In this document: in pieces, positions 1 through 9,867 of the stretch
Layout: every line of letters begins with the position of its first letter
How positions within the stretch are numbered: position 1 is the stretch's first letter
NCBI RefSeq assembly: GCF_902806455.1
Contig: NZ_CADCWQ010000001.1
Coordinates: 2,108,001 to 2,172,000 of the forward strand
Direction: 5' to 3'
Source of the DNA: Virgibacillus doumboii
GTDB taxonomy: Bacteria; Bacillota; Bacilli; Bacillales; Amphibacillaceae
DNA: 64,000 nt
Notes under the pieces: generated by a model
What the model was told of the DNA's origin: nothing
Database searches by the model: none
Seen by the model: only the letters and a program-made list of their open reading frames with translations
Position numbers and translations under genes: made by a program

Positions 1-774
1 GAATAATGCCTGACCTTCCTGTGCTATTGCATCCTGTGGCTGTGCTTTCGGATCAACATTTTGCATGTCCTCTACCCACTGATCAAACTCTTCCTGGCTA
101 ACTGCAATCACTTTAAAGTCCATTAGTGAGTGGGAAGGGCCACAAAGCTCAGCACATTTACCCCAGTATACGCCTTCTTCAAATGCTTCAATAAACATCG
201 TATTTTCGTTCTCAGGGTTAACATCCATTTTCCCTGAAATAGAAGGTACCCACAGTGAGTGGATTACATCTGAAGACTTCATGTTTAAATATACTTTCTG
301 ATCTACCGGAATGTATAAATCCTGGCTTGTTTGAATTTCTTTTCCATTATAGTTGAAATGCCACCAGTATTGGTTACCGGTAACCTGAATATTCAAGCCA
401 TCACTTGCACCTTTTTCATCTGCTAAATCAAATGTGGCAGTAACAGTAGGCACAGCAATAATTATTAATAGGATTATTGGAATTACTGTCCAAACTGTCT
501 CAAGTGTCTTATTGCCTTCAACTTGTTTTGGAATGTAGTCTTCTTGACCTTTTTTCCTGCGATAACGCAGTAAAACTGTAACATAAATAACTACTACAAT
601 AAGTAAGACAAACAACATGACAACGGTTGAAAGAATTATTAAATCCATTGCAGTTTGTGCACCATAACCTTCTGGCTTCAGGGCAGATAAATTCTCTTTA
701 CCACACGCTGAAAGAATAAGCGCTACTAAGCCTAACAGAAACAATGCCTTGAATTTTCCCATCCAGCCTTTCAT
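1..774 (-). CDS. ctaC: Cytochrome c oxidase subunit II (caa3 type), partial
   Basis: Subunit II carries the CuA centre that passes electrons from cytochrome c to subunit I of the membrane oxidase. The first 258 codons are present and the 3' end lies outside the window. The N-terminus is a lipoprotein signal with lipobox LSAC near residue 23, followed by two membrane spans at about 40-65 and 85-105. The CuA ligand region CAELCGPSH is near residues 205-213. The frame is still open at GQALF, where the covalent cytochrome c domain of caa3 enzymes would begin, so a longer CtaC is expected. It starts 61 bases downstream of ctaB on the same strand, the usual ctaB-ctaC order. Confidence 0.95.
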   Translation of the reverse strand, partial: MKGWMGKFKALFLLGLVALILSACGKENLSALKPEGYGAQTAMDLIILSTVVMLFVLLIVVVIYVTVLLRYRRKKGQEDYIPKQVEGNKTLETVWTVIPIILLIIIAVPTVTATFDLADEKGASDGLNIQVTGNQYWWHFNYNGKEIQTSQDLYIPVDQKVYLNMKSSDVIHSLWVPSISGKMDVNPENENTMFIEAFEEGVYWGKCAELCGPSHSLMDFKVIAVSQEEFDQWVEDMQNVDPKAQPQDAIAQEGQALF

Positions 775-835
775 GTATTTATACCTCTCTTTCTCTTTGT
801 AAGTTCCTTATATTTTAATTAAAGTAAGGACCAGC

Positions 836-1771
836 TTAACTAAAGGGCAGTTCAAGCGTCACGACAACCATCAGCAAAAACAGGATGGTTAAGTAATTTA
901 AGGAATAGATGAATATCATGTTTGCCCATTTCAAATCATCCTTCATGAAAAACCCGCCAATACCCAAAGCCAGCCATCCAACATTGAGTAAAGAAGCGAT
1001 AATCATAAATGTTGTTCCTAAAGCTGCAAGAAAAAATGGTAATGGCAGTAAGCATGCTATATAGACAACAATTTGCCGCTTTGTTATTTCAAAGCCATGT
1101 ACAACAGGTAACATTGGAATTCCTGCAGTTGCATATTCCTTGGATTTTTTCATTGCCAGTGCAAGGAAATGTGGGGTTTGCCATATGAACATGATAAGAA
1201 ACAATACAGCCGCTACCAAGTGCAGTTCAGGATTGATGGCCGCCCATCCAATTAAAGGCGGTACCGCTCCGGAAAAACTGCCTATTGCTGTGTTCAGGGT
1301 ATATCTGCGTTTTGACCACATTGTATACAGTACCACGTATGTAAACCAGCCGAAAAATGCAATTACAGCCGCTTCTATTGTCGTAAACAATAAAAGAATT
1401 AATCCCAATGCGGTAGATGAAATACCCATAACAAGAACACTATTTAATGAAATATTCCCCGTGACTGTCGGTCGTTTCTTTGTTCTCGACATAACAGGAT
1501 CAATATCGACATCATACCAATTATTCATGATACATCCGCCAGCAATCACTAGTGCTGTACCTGCCATAGTCAATAGAAAAACATCCCAGTTGGCAGCAAA
1601 TGCAGTATTGGTGAAATATAAAGCCAGCCAAAAACCGGCAAATGTCGTGATCAGATTGGAATTAACAATTCCTACTTTGATAAGTGCTTTTAAGTCTGCA
1701 AATAAAGATGTATCTTTTACTGCAGCTGATTTACCTATTAGAGGTGAAGAAGTTGTCTCCACTTTGTTCAT
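836..1771 (-). CDS. ctaB: Protoheme IX farnesyltransferase (heme O synthase)
   Basis: This UbiA-family integral membrane prenyltransferase converts protoheme to heme O, the precursor of heme A for the caa3 oxidase. The 311-residue protein has about nine hydrophobic segments. The first prenyl-diphosphate-binding motif is [15 protein letters not shown] near residues 103-117, and a second Asp-poor loop lies further on. The start at 1771 is chosen over a 20-codon longer frame because a strong GAAGGGGGGA ribosome site sits just upstream of this ATG. It lies upstream of ctaC on the same strand and divergent from ctaA, as in Bacillus subtilis. Confidence 0.95.
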   Translation of the reverse strand: MNKVETTSSPLIGKSAAVKDTSLFADLKALIKVGIVNSNLITTFAGFWLALYFTNTAFAANWDVFLLTMAGTALVIAGGCIMNNWYDVDIDPVMSRTKKRPTVTGNISLNSVLVMGISSTALGLILLLFTTIEAAVIAFFGWFTYVVLYTMWSKRRYTLNTAIGSFSGAVPPLIGWAAINPELHLVAAVLFLIMFIWQTPHFLALAMKKSKEYATAGIPMLPVVHGFEITKRQIVVYIACLLPLPFFLAALGTTFMIIASLLNVGWLALGIGGFFMKDDLKWANMIFIYSLNYLTILFLLMVVVTLELPFS

Positions 1772-2273
1772 TCCATATATCCCCCCTTCAAACCCAACAA
1801 AAAGGCACATAATAAATTCCAAGTATACCATTTAGCATACCAAAGAACTCTCAAAACTATCCTACAAATTATCCTAATTGTATCATGGAATTGAAATTCA
1901 ATCTATTTACTGCATTCCAAATTTTACTTTTTATAAGACCGCCAAATGTGACAAATTTGTGAAATCGCGACCTAAAATAAAATGAAAGGCTGTAAAAGCC
2001 TTTATCAAGTAAAATAATATATGCAGATTTCCCATGAGAATAGGCACAATGATATGAAGCTTAGCAAATATCCCCTACAATATTTCTAGCAAACAACGCT
2101 CAACAATGCAAGAGTTTTTTATTTTTTTATAGTGAAAATAGTAATAAATCGTGATAAGATGACAATTGTGTGTTTTTTGCTATGTTTTCAGTATTTTTCA
2201 TTGCTCTGTTACGATAGAAGTATTAATATAATTCTATTGAGATTATTTACACATAAAAGTGAGGCAGTATTAT
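1772..2273. promoter_or_regulatory. ctaB/ctaA divergent intergenic region with ResD-like boxes
   Basis: The 500-base gap between the divergent heme genes is AT-rich and shows no convincing ORF. At 1947-1964 two TGTGA elements lie 11 bases apart, and the second is part of TTTGTGAAA, which matches the TTTGTGAAT box reported for ResD in Bacillus subtilis, where ResD controls cta genes. A short AAAGGCT/AAGCCTTT inverted repeat lies at 1985-2003. ResD binding is inferred from similarity only. Confidence 0.4.
2201..2229 (+). promoter_or_regulatory. Probable sigma-A promoter of ctaA
   Basis: TTGCTC at 2201-2206 and TAATAT at 2224-2229 are separated by exactly 17 bases, about 45 bases before the ctaA start. 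Confidence 0.5.
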
Positions 2274-3191
2274 ATGATTAAGACGCTAAAGTGGCTATCT
2301 GTAGTATCGACGATAGGCATGGTATTTGTATTAATTGGCGGAGCTCTTGTTACTAAGACTGAATCTGGTATGGGTTGTGGTGCAAGCTGGCCGTTATGCC
2401 ACGGTCAATTTTTACCATCTGAAATCAATCCTGAACTCGTTATCGAACTTAGTCATCGTATGATATCAGGAATTATGGGTATTACGGTTTTAGCATTATC
2501 CATATTGTCCTGGAAATACTACGGGCACATCCGTGAAGTGAAATTCCTGGCATTTTTATCATCATTCTTCTTAATTCTGCAGGCACTGATCGGTGCGGCT
2601 GCAGTAATTTGGAATCAATCAGATTTTGTTTTGGCAACACATTTCGGTATTTCACTTATATCATTTGCAGCTATTTTTCTGCTTATGCTGTTAATATTTG
2701 AAATCGATACAAAATTTGATGCGGAATCATTAATTATTCAAAAGAAACACCGAATCCAAATATATGCCCTTACAATATATACTTTAATAGTTGTATACAC
2801 CGGTGCATTGGTTCGGCACGCGAATTCAAGTATGGTATGTGGCAGTTGGCCATTCTGTTCTAATGATGCACCTCTTGCACTTGCTGATTATAATTTCCAG
2901 CAATGGATTCAGATGAGTCACAGACTCGCTGCTGGTATATTATTCATTTGGACGATTGTACTATTTATAAATATTATGACAAATTATCGAAGAAATCGTG
3001 TCATGTTCTGGGGCTGGATAACTACTGTTTCACTTATCATTCTTCAAGTGCTGTTGGGAGCTTTGATTATTTTTACAATGCTGAACCTTTGGATTGCGTT
3101 ACTTCATGCATTCGTAATATCCTGCTACTTTGCAATGTTAAGCTACTTTATATTATTATCCACCAGAAGTGCCAGAAACGAAAAAAGATAA
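2274..3191 (+). CDS. ctaA: Heme A synthase
   Basis: CtaA oxidises the C8 methyl of heme O to a formyl group, giving heme A for cytochrome oxidase. The 305-residue protein has eight membrane spans in two homologous halves. The N-terminal cysteine pair C35 and C42 (motif GCGASWPLCHG) and the second pair in VCGSWPFC are present. So are the four heme-ligand histidines in LSHRM, ATHFG, MSHRL and LLHAF. ATG 2274 is preferred over GTG 2259 because GTGAGG at 2259-2264 is then the ribosome site at normal spacing. The gene is monocistronic and divergent from ctaB. Confidence 0.95.
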   Translation: MIKTLKWLSVVSTIGMVFVLIGGALVTKTESGMGCGASWPLCHGQFLPSEINPELVIELSHRMISGIMGITVLALSILSWKYYGHIREVKFLAFLSSFFLILQALIGAAAVIWNQSDFVLATHFGISLISFAAIFLLMLLIFEIDTKFDAESLIIQKKHRIQIYALTIYTLIVVYTGALVRHANSSMVCGSWPFCSNDAPLALADYNFQQWIQMSHRLAAGILFIWTIVLFINIMTNYRRNRVMFWGWITTVSLIILQVLLGALIIFTMLNLWIALLHAFVISCYFAMLSYFILLSTRSARNEKR

Positions 3192-3223
3192 TGGAAACAA
3201 TCCAGTTTCCATTATCTTTTTTT
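3184..3223. terminator. Terminator between ctaA and pycA
   Basis: A 15-bp perfect stem (3184-3198 with 3205-3219) has a 6-base loop and T/A runs on both sides. It can serve ctaA and the convergent pycA. Confidence 0.9.
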
Positions 3224-3242
3224 ATTTTGTTGATTCCTTTTT

Positions 3243-6200
3243 TTATTCAAATTCAATTAACAAATCATTGACCGCAATCTCTTCTCCACTTTTCACATGT
3301 ATGTCCTTAATAACACCGGTAAATGGAGCCTGCACGGTAGTTTCCATCTTCATTGCTTCAGTAATTAATAAGTGATCCCCTTTATTTACTTTTTGACCTT
3401 TTTCACTAATAACATCAACTACAGTCCCGGGCATTGTTGCACCAATATGTTTATTGTTGCCTTTATCAACTTTTGGTTTTGTCGCAATTTGTGATTGGAC
3501 ACTTTCATCTTTGACAACAACTTCTCTTGATTGACCATTGAGTTCAAAGTAAATGACACGCGTCCCGTCAGAAGCTACTTCAGAAATTGATACAAGTTTT
3601 ACATGCAATGTTTTTCCCTGTTCAATTTCCACTTCAATCTCTTCTCCAAGCTTCATTCCATAGAAAAATGTTAACGTATCCAGCACAGACATATCGCCAT
3701 ATGTTTCCTGGAACCTGTGATAATCCATAAATACTTTTGGATAAAGCGCATATGAAATCATATCAAAGCTCGTTACCTGTCGATCAAGTGTTTTAAACAG
3801 CGTTTCCTTTAATTGTTTGAAATCAACGGGATCCAACAGTTCACCCGGGCGTACAGTAATATGTTCTTTTCCCTTTAAAATAATTCGCTGAAGCTCCTGT
3901 GGAAACCCTTGATATGGCTGACCGATATATCCTTGAGCAAATTCGATTACAGACGCAGGAAAATCAATCGACTCGCCCCGTTCATAGATATCGTCCTCAG
4001 TCAAATTATTCTGGACCATAAACAGCGTCATATCCCCTACCACTTTTGAGGAAGGTGTCACCTTGATAATATCACCAAACATATCATTCACTCGTCTGAA
4101 CATTGCTTTGACTTCATTCCAGCGATTTTCCAATCCGACCGCTTTCGCCTGTTGTTTTAAATTACTGTATTGTCCGCCAGGCATCTCATGAAAATAAATT
4201 TCTGTATGTGGAGCTTTCATGCCACTTTCAAAATCCTGATAATAAACTCTGATTCCTTCCCAATAATGGGATAGCTTTTCATATGAATCAATATTAAACT
4301 TCGGCTGACGTTCCTTCCCTTCCAATGCATGATACAATGTTTGAGCACTTGGCTGTGATGTCATTCCCGCCATTGGACCGTTAGCAACATCGACGACATC
4401 CACTCCAGCATCAATAGCTCTGGCATACATATAAATACCATTTCCGCTTGTGTCATGTGTATGCAAATGAACAGGAATATCAATCGTTTCTTTCAGGGTT
4501 GAAATCAATTGATAAGCAGCTTCAGGCTTTAACAGTCCTGCCATATCTTTAATACCCAGAATATGTGCTCCTGACTGCTCCAACTCCTTTGCAAGATTTG
4601 TATAGTAATTAATGTCATATTTCGATCGTCCGGCATCTAGAATATCCCCTGTATAACACATCGATGCTTCAGCTATTTTATTATTTTCCCGGACTGCCGC
4701 GATTGCTGGTTTCATCCCATCGAGCCAATTCAGACTGTCAAAAATCCGGAATACATCAATACCGGCAGTCGCGCTTTTCTCAACAAACTCATTAATGAGG
4801 TTGTCCGGATAGTTTTTGTAGCCAACCGCGTTACTCGCACGCAATAGCATCTGAAATAATACATTGGGCATTTTCTCACGCAGCTTTAATAACCGCTGCC
4901 ACGGATTTTCCTTCAGAAAGCGATATGCTACATCAAATGTCGCTCCCCCCCACATTTCAACAGAAAAGAGCTGTGGCAGAAGGCGGGCAGTCGGTTCAGC
5001 AATCTGCAGTAAATCTTTTGTTCTGACTCGCGTTGCCAGTAATGATTGGTGTGCATCACGAAAAGTAGTATCGGTCAGCATCACTTTTTTCTGTTCTTTT
5101 AACCAGTTTGCCAGGTAATCCGGACCATGCTCATCCAGAATCTGTTTTGTACCGGCTGGTATATCCTTTGACTTGTCGATTTTAGGTATAATCGGTTGCG
5201 CCAGGGCTGGTTTTCTCTGTTTATTGATACCTTCAAAACCATTTACTGTTGTATGACCTATATAAGTAAGCATTTTTGTTCCACGGTCTTTCCGTTTCGG
5301 GAACACAAAAAGCTCCGGCGTTTGATCAATAAATGTCGTAGTGTACTGACCAGATAAAAATTGACTATGCAATATAACATTTTCCAGAAATGGAATATTC
5401 GTTTTGATACCGCGTATCCGGAATTCTTTTAAATTTCTGACCATTTTTTGTGCAGCTTGCTCAAAAGTCAGAGCCCATGTCGAGACCTTAACCAGGAGTG
5501 AATCATAATGCGGTGAAATGACTGCACCCTGGAATCCGTTACCCGCATCCAGTCGTACACCAAAACCCCCGCCTGTACGATAAGCCATTATTTTACCAGT
5601 ATCAGGCATGAAATTATTTAATGGATCCTCTGTAGTTACCCTCGATTGAATGGCAAAGCCATTTGTTGTAATGTCTTTCTGCTGTGGAATTCCAATTGAT
5701 TGTTTATGAATATTTTGTCCTTCTGCAATCTTTAGCTGTGTCTGGACAATATCAACGCCTGTTATCATTTCTGTAATGGTGTGTTCCACCTGTACACGCG
5801 GATTAACCTCAATAAAATAAAAGGAATCATCTGTCACTAAAAATTCCACTGTTCCCGCGTTAAGATAATCTACGTTTTTCATCAGGTTAACTGCGGCCTC
5901 ACATATCTCAAACCGCAGCTTCTCTGGTAAAGAAACACTTGGTGCTGCCTCTACAACTTTTTGATGTCGCCGTTGAACTGAACAGTCACGTTCAAACAAA
6001 TGAACAATGTTTCCATGTTGGTCACCAATGATTTGAACCTCGATATGCTTCGGATTTTCGATTAACTTTTCAACATAAACATCATCACTGCCAAATGCCG
6101 CACGAGCCTCTGATTTTGCACGGTCATACGCTTCCTCCAGACTGCTCTCATTACGAACAATACGCATACCGCGTCCGCCGCCGCCAAGAGAAGCTTTAAT

Positions 6201-6686
6201 TATGATTGGATAACCGTGTTTTTCTCCAAATTCATATACTTCTTTCAGCGATGAAACAGGTCCATCAGTTCCGGGGATTACCGGAAGTCCCGCATTTATC
6301 GCCTGTGTCCTCGCCTTAACTTTATCACCGAACATATTTAAGTGCTCGCTTGTTGGGCCAATAAAAATGATTCCTTCTTCTTCACAGCGTTTTGCGAATT
6401 CGATATTCTCGGAAAGAAAACCATACCCTGGATGAATTGCATCAACCCCGACACGTTTGGCAAGTTCAATAATCCCCTCTATATCAAGGTATGCATCAAT
6501 CGGCTTTTTACCCTCACCAATAAGATAAGCTTCATCTGCTTTATAACGATGATATGAGCCAATATCTTCTTTGGAATATACCGCAACAGTCCGGATATTC
6601 AATTCCGTACACGCCCTGAAAACACGTATGGCAATCTCGCCACGATTTGCTACTAATACTTTGTTTATACGATTTACTTCACCCAT
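3243..6686 (-). CDS. pycA: Pyruvate carboxylase
   Basis: This biotin enzyme carboxylates pyruvate to oxaloacetate to replenish the TCA cycle. The 1147-residue length is that of a full single-chain enzyme. Biotin carboxylase occupies about 1-455 (start VLVANRGEIA, ATP-grasp loop KASLGGGGRGMR). The carboxyltransferase TIM barrel is about 535-830 (TFRDAHQSL, and HLHTHD metal histidines). The PYC allosteric/tetramerisation region is about 870-1060, and the biotinyl domain ends with EAMKMET, the modified Lys being near 1113. GAGGAGG precedes the ATG. It overlaps the 3' end of ftsW by 13 bases. In related Firmicutes the enzyme is controlled by cyclic di-AMP, directly or through DarB, which is encoded at 39307-39759. 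Confidence 0.97.
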   Translation of the reverse strand: MGEVNRINKVLVANRGEIAIRVFRACTELNIRTVAVYSKEDIGSYHRYKADEAYLIGEGKKPIDAYLDIEGIIELAKRVGVDAIHPGYGFLSENIEFAKRCEEEGIIFIGPTSEHLNMFGDKVKARTQAINAGLPVIPGTDGPVSSLKEVYEFGEKHGYPIIIKASLGGGGRGMRIVRNESSLEEAYDRAKSEARAAFGSDDVYVEKLIENPKHIEVQIIGDQHGNIVHLFERDCSVQRRHQKVVEAAPSVSLPEKLRFEICEAAVNLMKNVDYLNAGTVEFLVTDDSFYFIEVNPRVQVEHTITEMITGVDIVQTQLKIAEGQNIHKQSIGIPQQKDITTNGFAIQSRVTTEDPLNNFMPDTGKIMAYRTGGGFGVRLDAGNGFQGAVISPHYDSLLVKVSTWALTFEQAAQKMVRNLKEFRIRGIKTNIPFLENVILHSQFLSGQYTTTFIDQTPELFVFPKRKDRGTKMLTYIGHTTVNGFEGINKQRKPALAQPIIPKIDKSKDIPAGTKQILDEHGPDYLANWLKEQKKVMLTDTTFRDAHQSLLATRVRTKDLLQIAEPTARLLPQLFSVEMWGGATFDVAYRFLKENPWQRLLKLREKMPNVLFQMLLRASNAVGYKNYPDNLINEFVEKSATAGIDVFRIFDSLNWLDGMKPAIAAVRENNKIAEASMCYTGDILDAGRSKYDINYYTNLAKELEQSGAHILGIKDMAGLLKPEAAYQLISTLKETIDIPVHLHTHDTSGNGIYMYARAIDAGVDVVDVANGPMAGMTSQPSAQTLYHALEGKERQPKFNIDSYEKLSHYWEGIRVYYQDFESGMKAPHTEIYFHEMPGGQYSNLKQQAKAVGLENRWNEVKAMFRRVNDMFGDIIKVTPSSKVVGDMTLFMVQNNLTEDDIYERGESIDFPASVIEFAQGYIGQPYQGFPQELQRIILKGKEHITVRPGELLDPVDFKQLKETLFKTLDRQVTSFDMISYALYPKVFMDYHRFQETYGDMSVLDTLTFFYGMKLGEEIEVEIEQGKTLHVKLVSISEVASDGTRVIYFELNGQSREVVVKDESVQSQIATKPKVDKGNNKHIGATMPGTVVDVISEKGQKVNKGDHLLITEAMKMETTVQAPFTGVIKDIHVKSGEEIAVNDLLIEFE

Positions 6687-7855
6687 TTTTTTCCTCCTCT
6701 ATTATCTATCTCATTCACTTCACTTGAATTCACAGGTACAGGTTCCTGTTCTTTCTGTTTCACTGATTTTGCAACATTGTTCATAATCCCCATTGCAACC
6801 ATCATAACCAGAAGTGAAGACCCGCCATAACTTACAAACGGCAGTGGAACCCCGGTGATTGGAAGAAGACCACTAATTGCCCCAAGGTTAATAAAAGCCT
6901 GGACACCAACCATAGCTGATATCCCTATTGCAAGTAATGCACCAAAACTGTCGGAAGACTTCCTGGATATAAAGAATCCTCGTAATACAATTATTGCGAG
7001 CATTCCAACAACTATGACAACACCGGCAAAACCCAGTTCTTCAGCGATTACTGCCATGATGAAGTCAGTATGGGCCTCCCCCAGGTAACCAAGTTTTTGC
7101 ACACTTTGACCAAGCCCCTCACCGGTTATTCCTCCACCGCCAATAGCCAAATAGGATTGGATTAATTGATAACCATCTGTATCCGGTGTTTCAAAAGGCT
7201 GGTATGCACCGGTAAATCTTGCAATGCGTTCATCGGTTACCATACTTGGAATTGCAAAAGCAACTAACGCTATCCCAATTATAACGAGAATAAGCAGATG
7301 CTTAAACCGTATTCCGGAACTGAATATAACTGAGCAGGCAATAAGAAAAATAATAGCTGCTGTTCCGACGTCCGGCTGCATCATAATCAGGCCTAAAATG
7401 ATAGCTGTCAAAATTAACGGAGGAACTACACCTTTTTTAAATTCATTAATATAAGCTTGTTTTTTTGAATAAATTGCAGCCAAATAAATAATCAGTCCCA
7501 ATTTAGCAAACTCTGCCGGCTGCAGACTGGCAAAACCAAAATCATACCATGACTTGGCATAATTAACTTCTTCTCCGAATATCAAAACACCAACCAATAA
7601 TGCCAGGACAGCCAATGTAATCACTTTAATTAACTTTTGGTAATACTTGTATGGAAAAACGCTCGTCACAGCAAATCCTACAAGTGACAGGCAAAACCAC
7701 TGGGATTGCTTAACCAGATAATATGTACTTTCTTTGCCGTCCACAACAGCTGTTACCATACTGGCACTGTAAACCATTACTATCCCAAACGCCGCCAGCA
7801 ATATTGGTGTGATCATTAGCGAAAAATCATAATCCTTTAATTTCTTTATCATCAT
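6674..7855 (-). CDS. ftsW: Septal peptidoglycan polymerase FtsW (SEDS family)
   Basis: FtsW is the SEDS glycosyltransferase that polymerises septal peptidoglycan from lipid II together with a class B penicillin-binding protein. The 393-residue protein has about ten membrane spans, the early MVYSAS motif, and the late signature PFVSYGGSS near residue 350. The start is placed at the tandem ATGs around 7855, just after AGGGGAAG; a TTG ten codons upstream lacks a better site. Its stop overlaps the pycA start by 13 bases, the same ftsW-pycA arrangement as in Bacillus subtilis. FtsW rather than RodA or SpoVE is chosen on that neighbourhood. Confidence 0.93.
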   Translation of the reverse strand: MMIKKLKDYDFSLMITPILLAAFGIVMVYSASMVTAVVDGKESTYYLVKQSQWFCLSLVGFAVTSVFPYKYYQKLIKVITLAVLALLVGVLIFGEEVNYAKSWYDFGFASLQPAEFAKLGLIIYLAAIYSKKQAYINEFKKGVVPPLILTAIILGLIMMQPDVGTAAIIFLIACSVIFSSGIRFKHLLILVIIGIALVAFAIPSMVTDERIARFTGAYQPFETPDTDGYQLIQSYLAIGGGGITGEGLGQSVQKLGYLGEAHTDFIMAVIAEELGFAGVVIVVGMLAIIVLRGFFISRKSSDSFGALLAIGISAMVGVQAFINLGAISGLLPITGVPLPFVSYGGSSLLVMMVAMGIMNNVAKSVKQKEQEPVPVNSSEVNEIDNRGGKKWVK

Positions 7856-8063
7856 ACTTCCCCTCGGCATATGTAGTAATCGCAACGGATGAAATAGAAA
7901 TTTTAATTAGTATAACATATTTTCGGTAATAGCGTGCATCATTTTTTCACCGCGTTACTGTTCATATAAAGTTCGTGTTCAAAAAGGAGGATAAAAAGGA
8001 CCGTCCGGCGAAATTCGCGACGTCCTGTGGGTTGAAAATGACTTTTTGAAACAACCTCTTAAA
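7856..8063. other. ftsW-ylaN intergenic stretch
   Basis: No gene is seen between ftsW and ylaN. It holds a short GC-richer patch at about 8000-8045 (GTCCGGCG through CCTGTGGGTTG) that looks like a fragment of a dispersed repeat, but there is no second copy in this window. The far end carries the ylaN terminator. Confidence 0.35.
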
Positions 8064-8104
8064 TAAAAAAACCTTGCCATTATCCACTATCAGGCAAAGT
8101 TTTT
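8064..8104 (-). terminator. ylaN terminator
   Basis: AAAACCTTGCC (8068-8078) pairs with GGCAAAGTTTT (8093-8103) with one mismatch. A T-run follows on the minus strand. Confidence 0.75.
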
Positions 8105-8128
8105 GCTAACTTGTAACATGACATGACA

Positions 8129-8413
8129 TTACACTGAATTCTGTGCTGCTTCATGTAATATATTTAACTGCCTTTCCAAATTCTCGAGAAGTGCTTTACC
8201 TTCATTTTCGCTGATCAGGTTCAAACGCACAGCAAAATCGATCTCCCTTGAAAGACCAAACATTTGTGTATCCAGAACCTCTTCATAAAGAGGACATTGC
8301 GGCATTGTTAAATTCTCAATCTGAACTTCTATTAGCCTTAATATCTTATCAGCATCAGCCTTTAGAAGGGCATAGGCTTTTTCACGATGAGTTTCAGTCA
8401 CCTCAGGAATCAA
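8129..8413 (-). CDS. ylaN: YlaN, UPF0358 iron-homeostasis protein
   Basis: A 94-residue, all-helical, acidic protein of the YlaN family with no signal or membrane segment. YlaN is needed for growth under iron limitation in Bacillus subtilis and is reported to bind Fur and relieve its repression; that role is from the family, not visible here. TTG at 8413 is the start, seven bases after GGAGGGG. It lies next to ftsW, as in Bacillus subtilis. Confidence 0.9.
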   Translation of the reverse strand: MIPEVTETHREKAYALLKADADKILRLIEVQIENLTMPQCPLYEEVLDTQMFGLSREIDFAVRLNLISENEGKALLENLERQLNILHEAAQNSV

Positions 8414-8571
8414 TTATATCCCCTCCGTTAAAAAGACTTTCTTCTATTACATATTATCGTTTGCACCGTGAAAATGCAAATAAAAATAAAATATATCCAA
8501 TCTTTTTATAATGAAAAATTTTAGCATGTCTGCTATTCTTGGTAAAGACACATTAAGAAAGGTGGCAGAAC

Positions 8572-9060
8572 ATGATAGTACCAATAACCGGAAATGTTAC
8601 ATATACGATTACACTGGATCCTACAGCATGGATCTTTGATGACCGCAAAATACTTTTGGATGAAGCTTTTACAGAGCAGACAGCAGAAACTGATGCAGAG
8701 AATGAGGTTGAAGAAGCATCCAAACGGTGGGAACGGGCAGTCAAAAAGCCAAACCTCAATTCAAACGGAAATAAGGGAATTCCCCGTTCCGAGCGGGAAG
8801 AAATTCTTTCCAGTTCCTATGTGATGCCGATCAGCAATTTTGTTGACTATGCAGAAGTAAATGGTGATGCTGAAGATGTCACACTCGAAACAAGTGATGG
8901 AGACGTCCGCATTTCACTTGAGGAACTGCAAAAATGTTATCTGCAGTTTTCACTCAACGGTAAGCCGTTAAAAGAGGACGGACCGGTATATTTCTTTTAT
9001 CGCGATGGTTCCAATAAAGATAATCCTGTTAAAGGAATAAAGAAAATAGTTATAAACTGA
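8572..9060 (+). CDS. ylaL: YlaL-like conserved protein
   Basis: A 162-residue soluble acidic protein beginning MIVPITGNVTYTITLDPT and then WIFDDRK. It has a Glu-rich stretch at about 35-55, a conserved-looking VMPISNFVDYAEV segment near 85-97, and a C-terminal YFFYRDGSN motif. No function is known to me. The YlaL name rests on its position between ylaN and ylaJ and on recollection of the family N-terminus, so the symbol is less certain than the gene. AAAGGTGG precedes the ATG, and a strong terminator follows. Confidence 0.75.
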   Translation: MIVPITGNVTYTITLDPTAWIFDDRKILLDEAFTEQTAETDAENEVEEASKRWERAVKKPNLNSNGNKGIPRSEREEILSSSYVMPISNFVDYAEVNGDAEDVTLETSDGDVRISLEELQKCYLQFSLNGKPLKEDGPVYFFYRDGSNKDNPVKGIKKIVIN

Positions 9061-9068
9061 ATAAATGA

Positions 9069-9106
9069 AGGCTGTTTACATTCTCAAATATAAACAGCTT
9101 TTTTTA
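9069..9106 (+). terminator. ylaL terminator
   Basis: GCTGTTTA (9071-9078) pairs perfectly with TAAACAGC (9091-9098), followed by seven T. Confidence 0.9.
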
Positions 9107-9219
9107 TTTGTGCAGGTTTTGTAAAAGAGGACCTTTTACATTTGTTCGTATAATTTACTATTTTCAATCCAAAATAATAAGACAGTAATTCCGGTTGTAC
9201 ATTTAAAGGAGGAGTACAC

Positions 9220-9825
9220 ATGTTGTTACGTCTAGGGATACTGTCTTTACTAAGCTTTTCACTGTTAATTGGATGTCAGCAAAACGATAATGAACAATCC
9301 TTGCCAAATGAAGATCGAAACAATAATAACCGAATTATCCAGGTGGAAGATTCCAATCCTGTAAAAAGGAAAAATCCTTCAAATGAAGAAATTGCCGACC
9401 ACCTGGCAAATGTTGCTGGTGATGTACCTAATGTAATGGATGCCACGTCCGTCGTAGCAGGTCCGTATGCAGTCGTCGGTATAAACGTGGACAAGGATTT
9501 GGATCGTTCTCGTGTTGGAACAATAAAGTATTCGGTTTTGGAAGCATTACAACATGATCCATATGGGAAAACAGCAGTAGTTGTCGCTGATGGAGATGTG
9601 GTTGAAAGAATTCGCATGATGGGAAACAAGATTAGCCAAGGTCATCCTGTACAAGGCGTAGTGGACGAGTTATCTGCTATTGTAGGCCGGTATATGCCTG
9701 ATTTTCCAATCAACGAAGATCAGCCGCAGCAACCGGACCAAAATAAGGAACTGTTGCCGGAAAAAGACGAGAAAAAGTTGGATGACATTGAAGAAGATCA
9801 ATCAAATAATAAAAATAATGAGTAA
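9220..9825 (+). CDS. ylaJ: YhcN/YlaJ-family sporulation lipoprotein
   Basis: A 201-residue lipoprotein whose signal peptide ends in lipobox LIGC at about residue 19. The mature part has the YhcN/YlaJ domain at about 55-165 (IADHLANVAGDVPNV, then VVGINVDKDLDRSRV) and ends in a Glu/Lys/Asn-rich tail. Members are made in the developing spore and sit in its inner membrane, and some affect germination. GGAGG lies eight bases before the ATG. A shorter paralogue is in the spoVA operon at 60974-61432. Confidence 0.9.
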   Translation: MLLRLGILSLLSFSLLIGCQQNDNEQSLPNEDRNNNNRIIQVEDSNPVKRKNPSNEEIADHLANVAGDVPNVMDATSVVAGPYAVVGINVDKDLDRSRVGTIKYSVLEALQHDPYGKTAVVVADGDVVERIRMMGNKISQGHPVQGVVDELSAIVGRYMPDFPINEDQPQQPDQNKELLPEKDEKKLDDIEEDQSNNKNNE

Positions 9826-9829
9826 TTAC

Positions 9830-9867
9830 AAAGGTGCTTCACGATCATAACCGGAAGCACCTTTCGT
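9830..9867. terminator. Bidirectional terminator, ylaJ and facing gene
   Basis: AAAGGTGCTTC (9830-9840) pairs with GAAGCACCTTT (9854-9864). It lies between convergent genes. Confidence 0.85.

Noticed and set aside
1140..1835. 231-codon plus-strand frame opposite ctaB
   Set aside because: Antisense shadow of a strongly supported heme O synthase gene.
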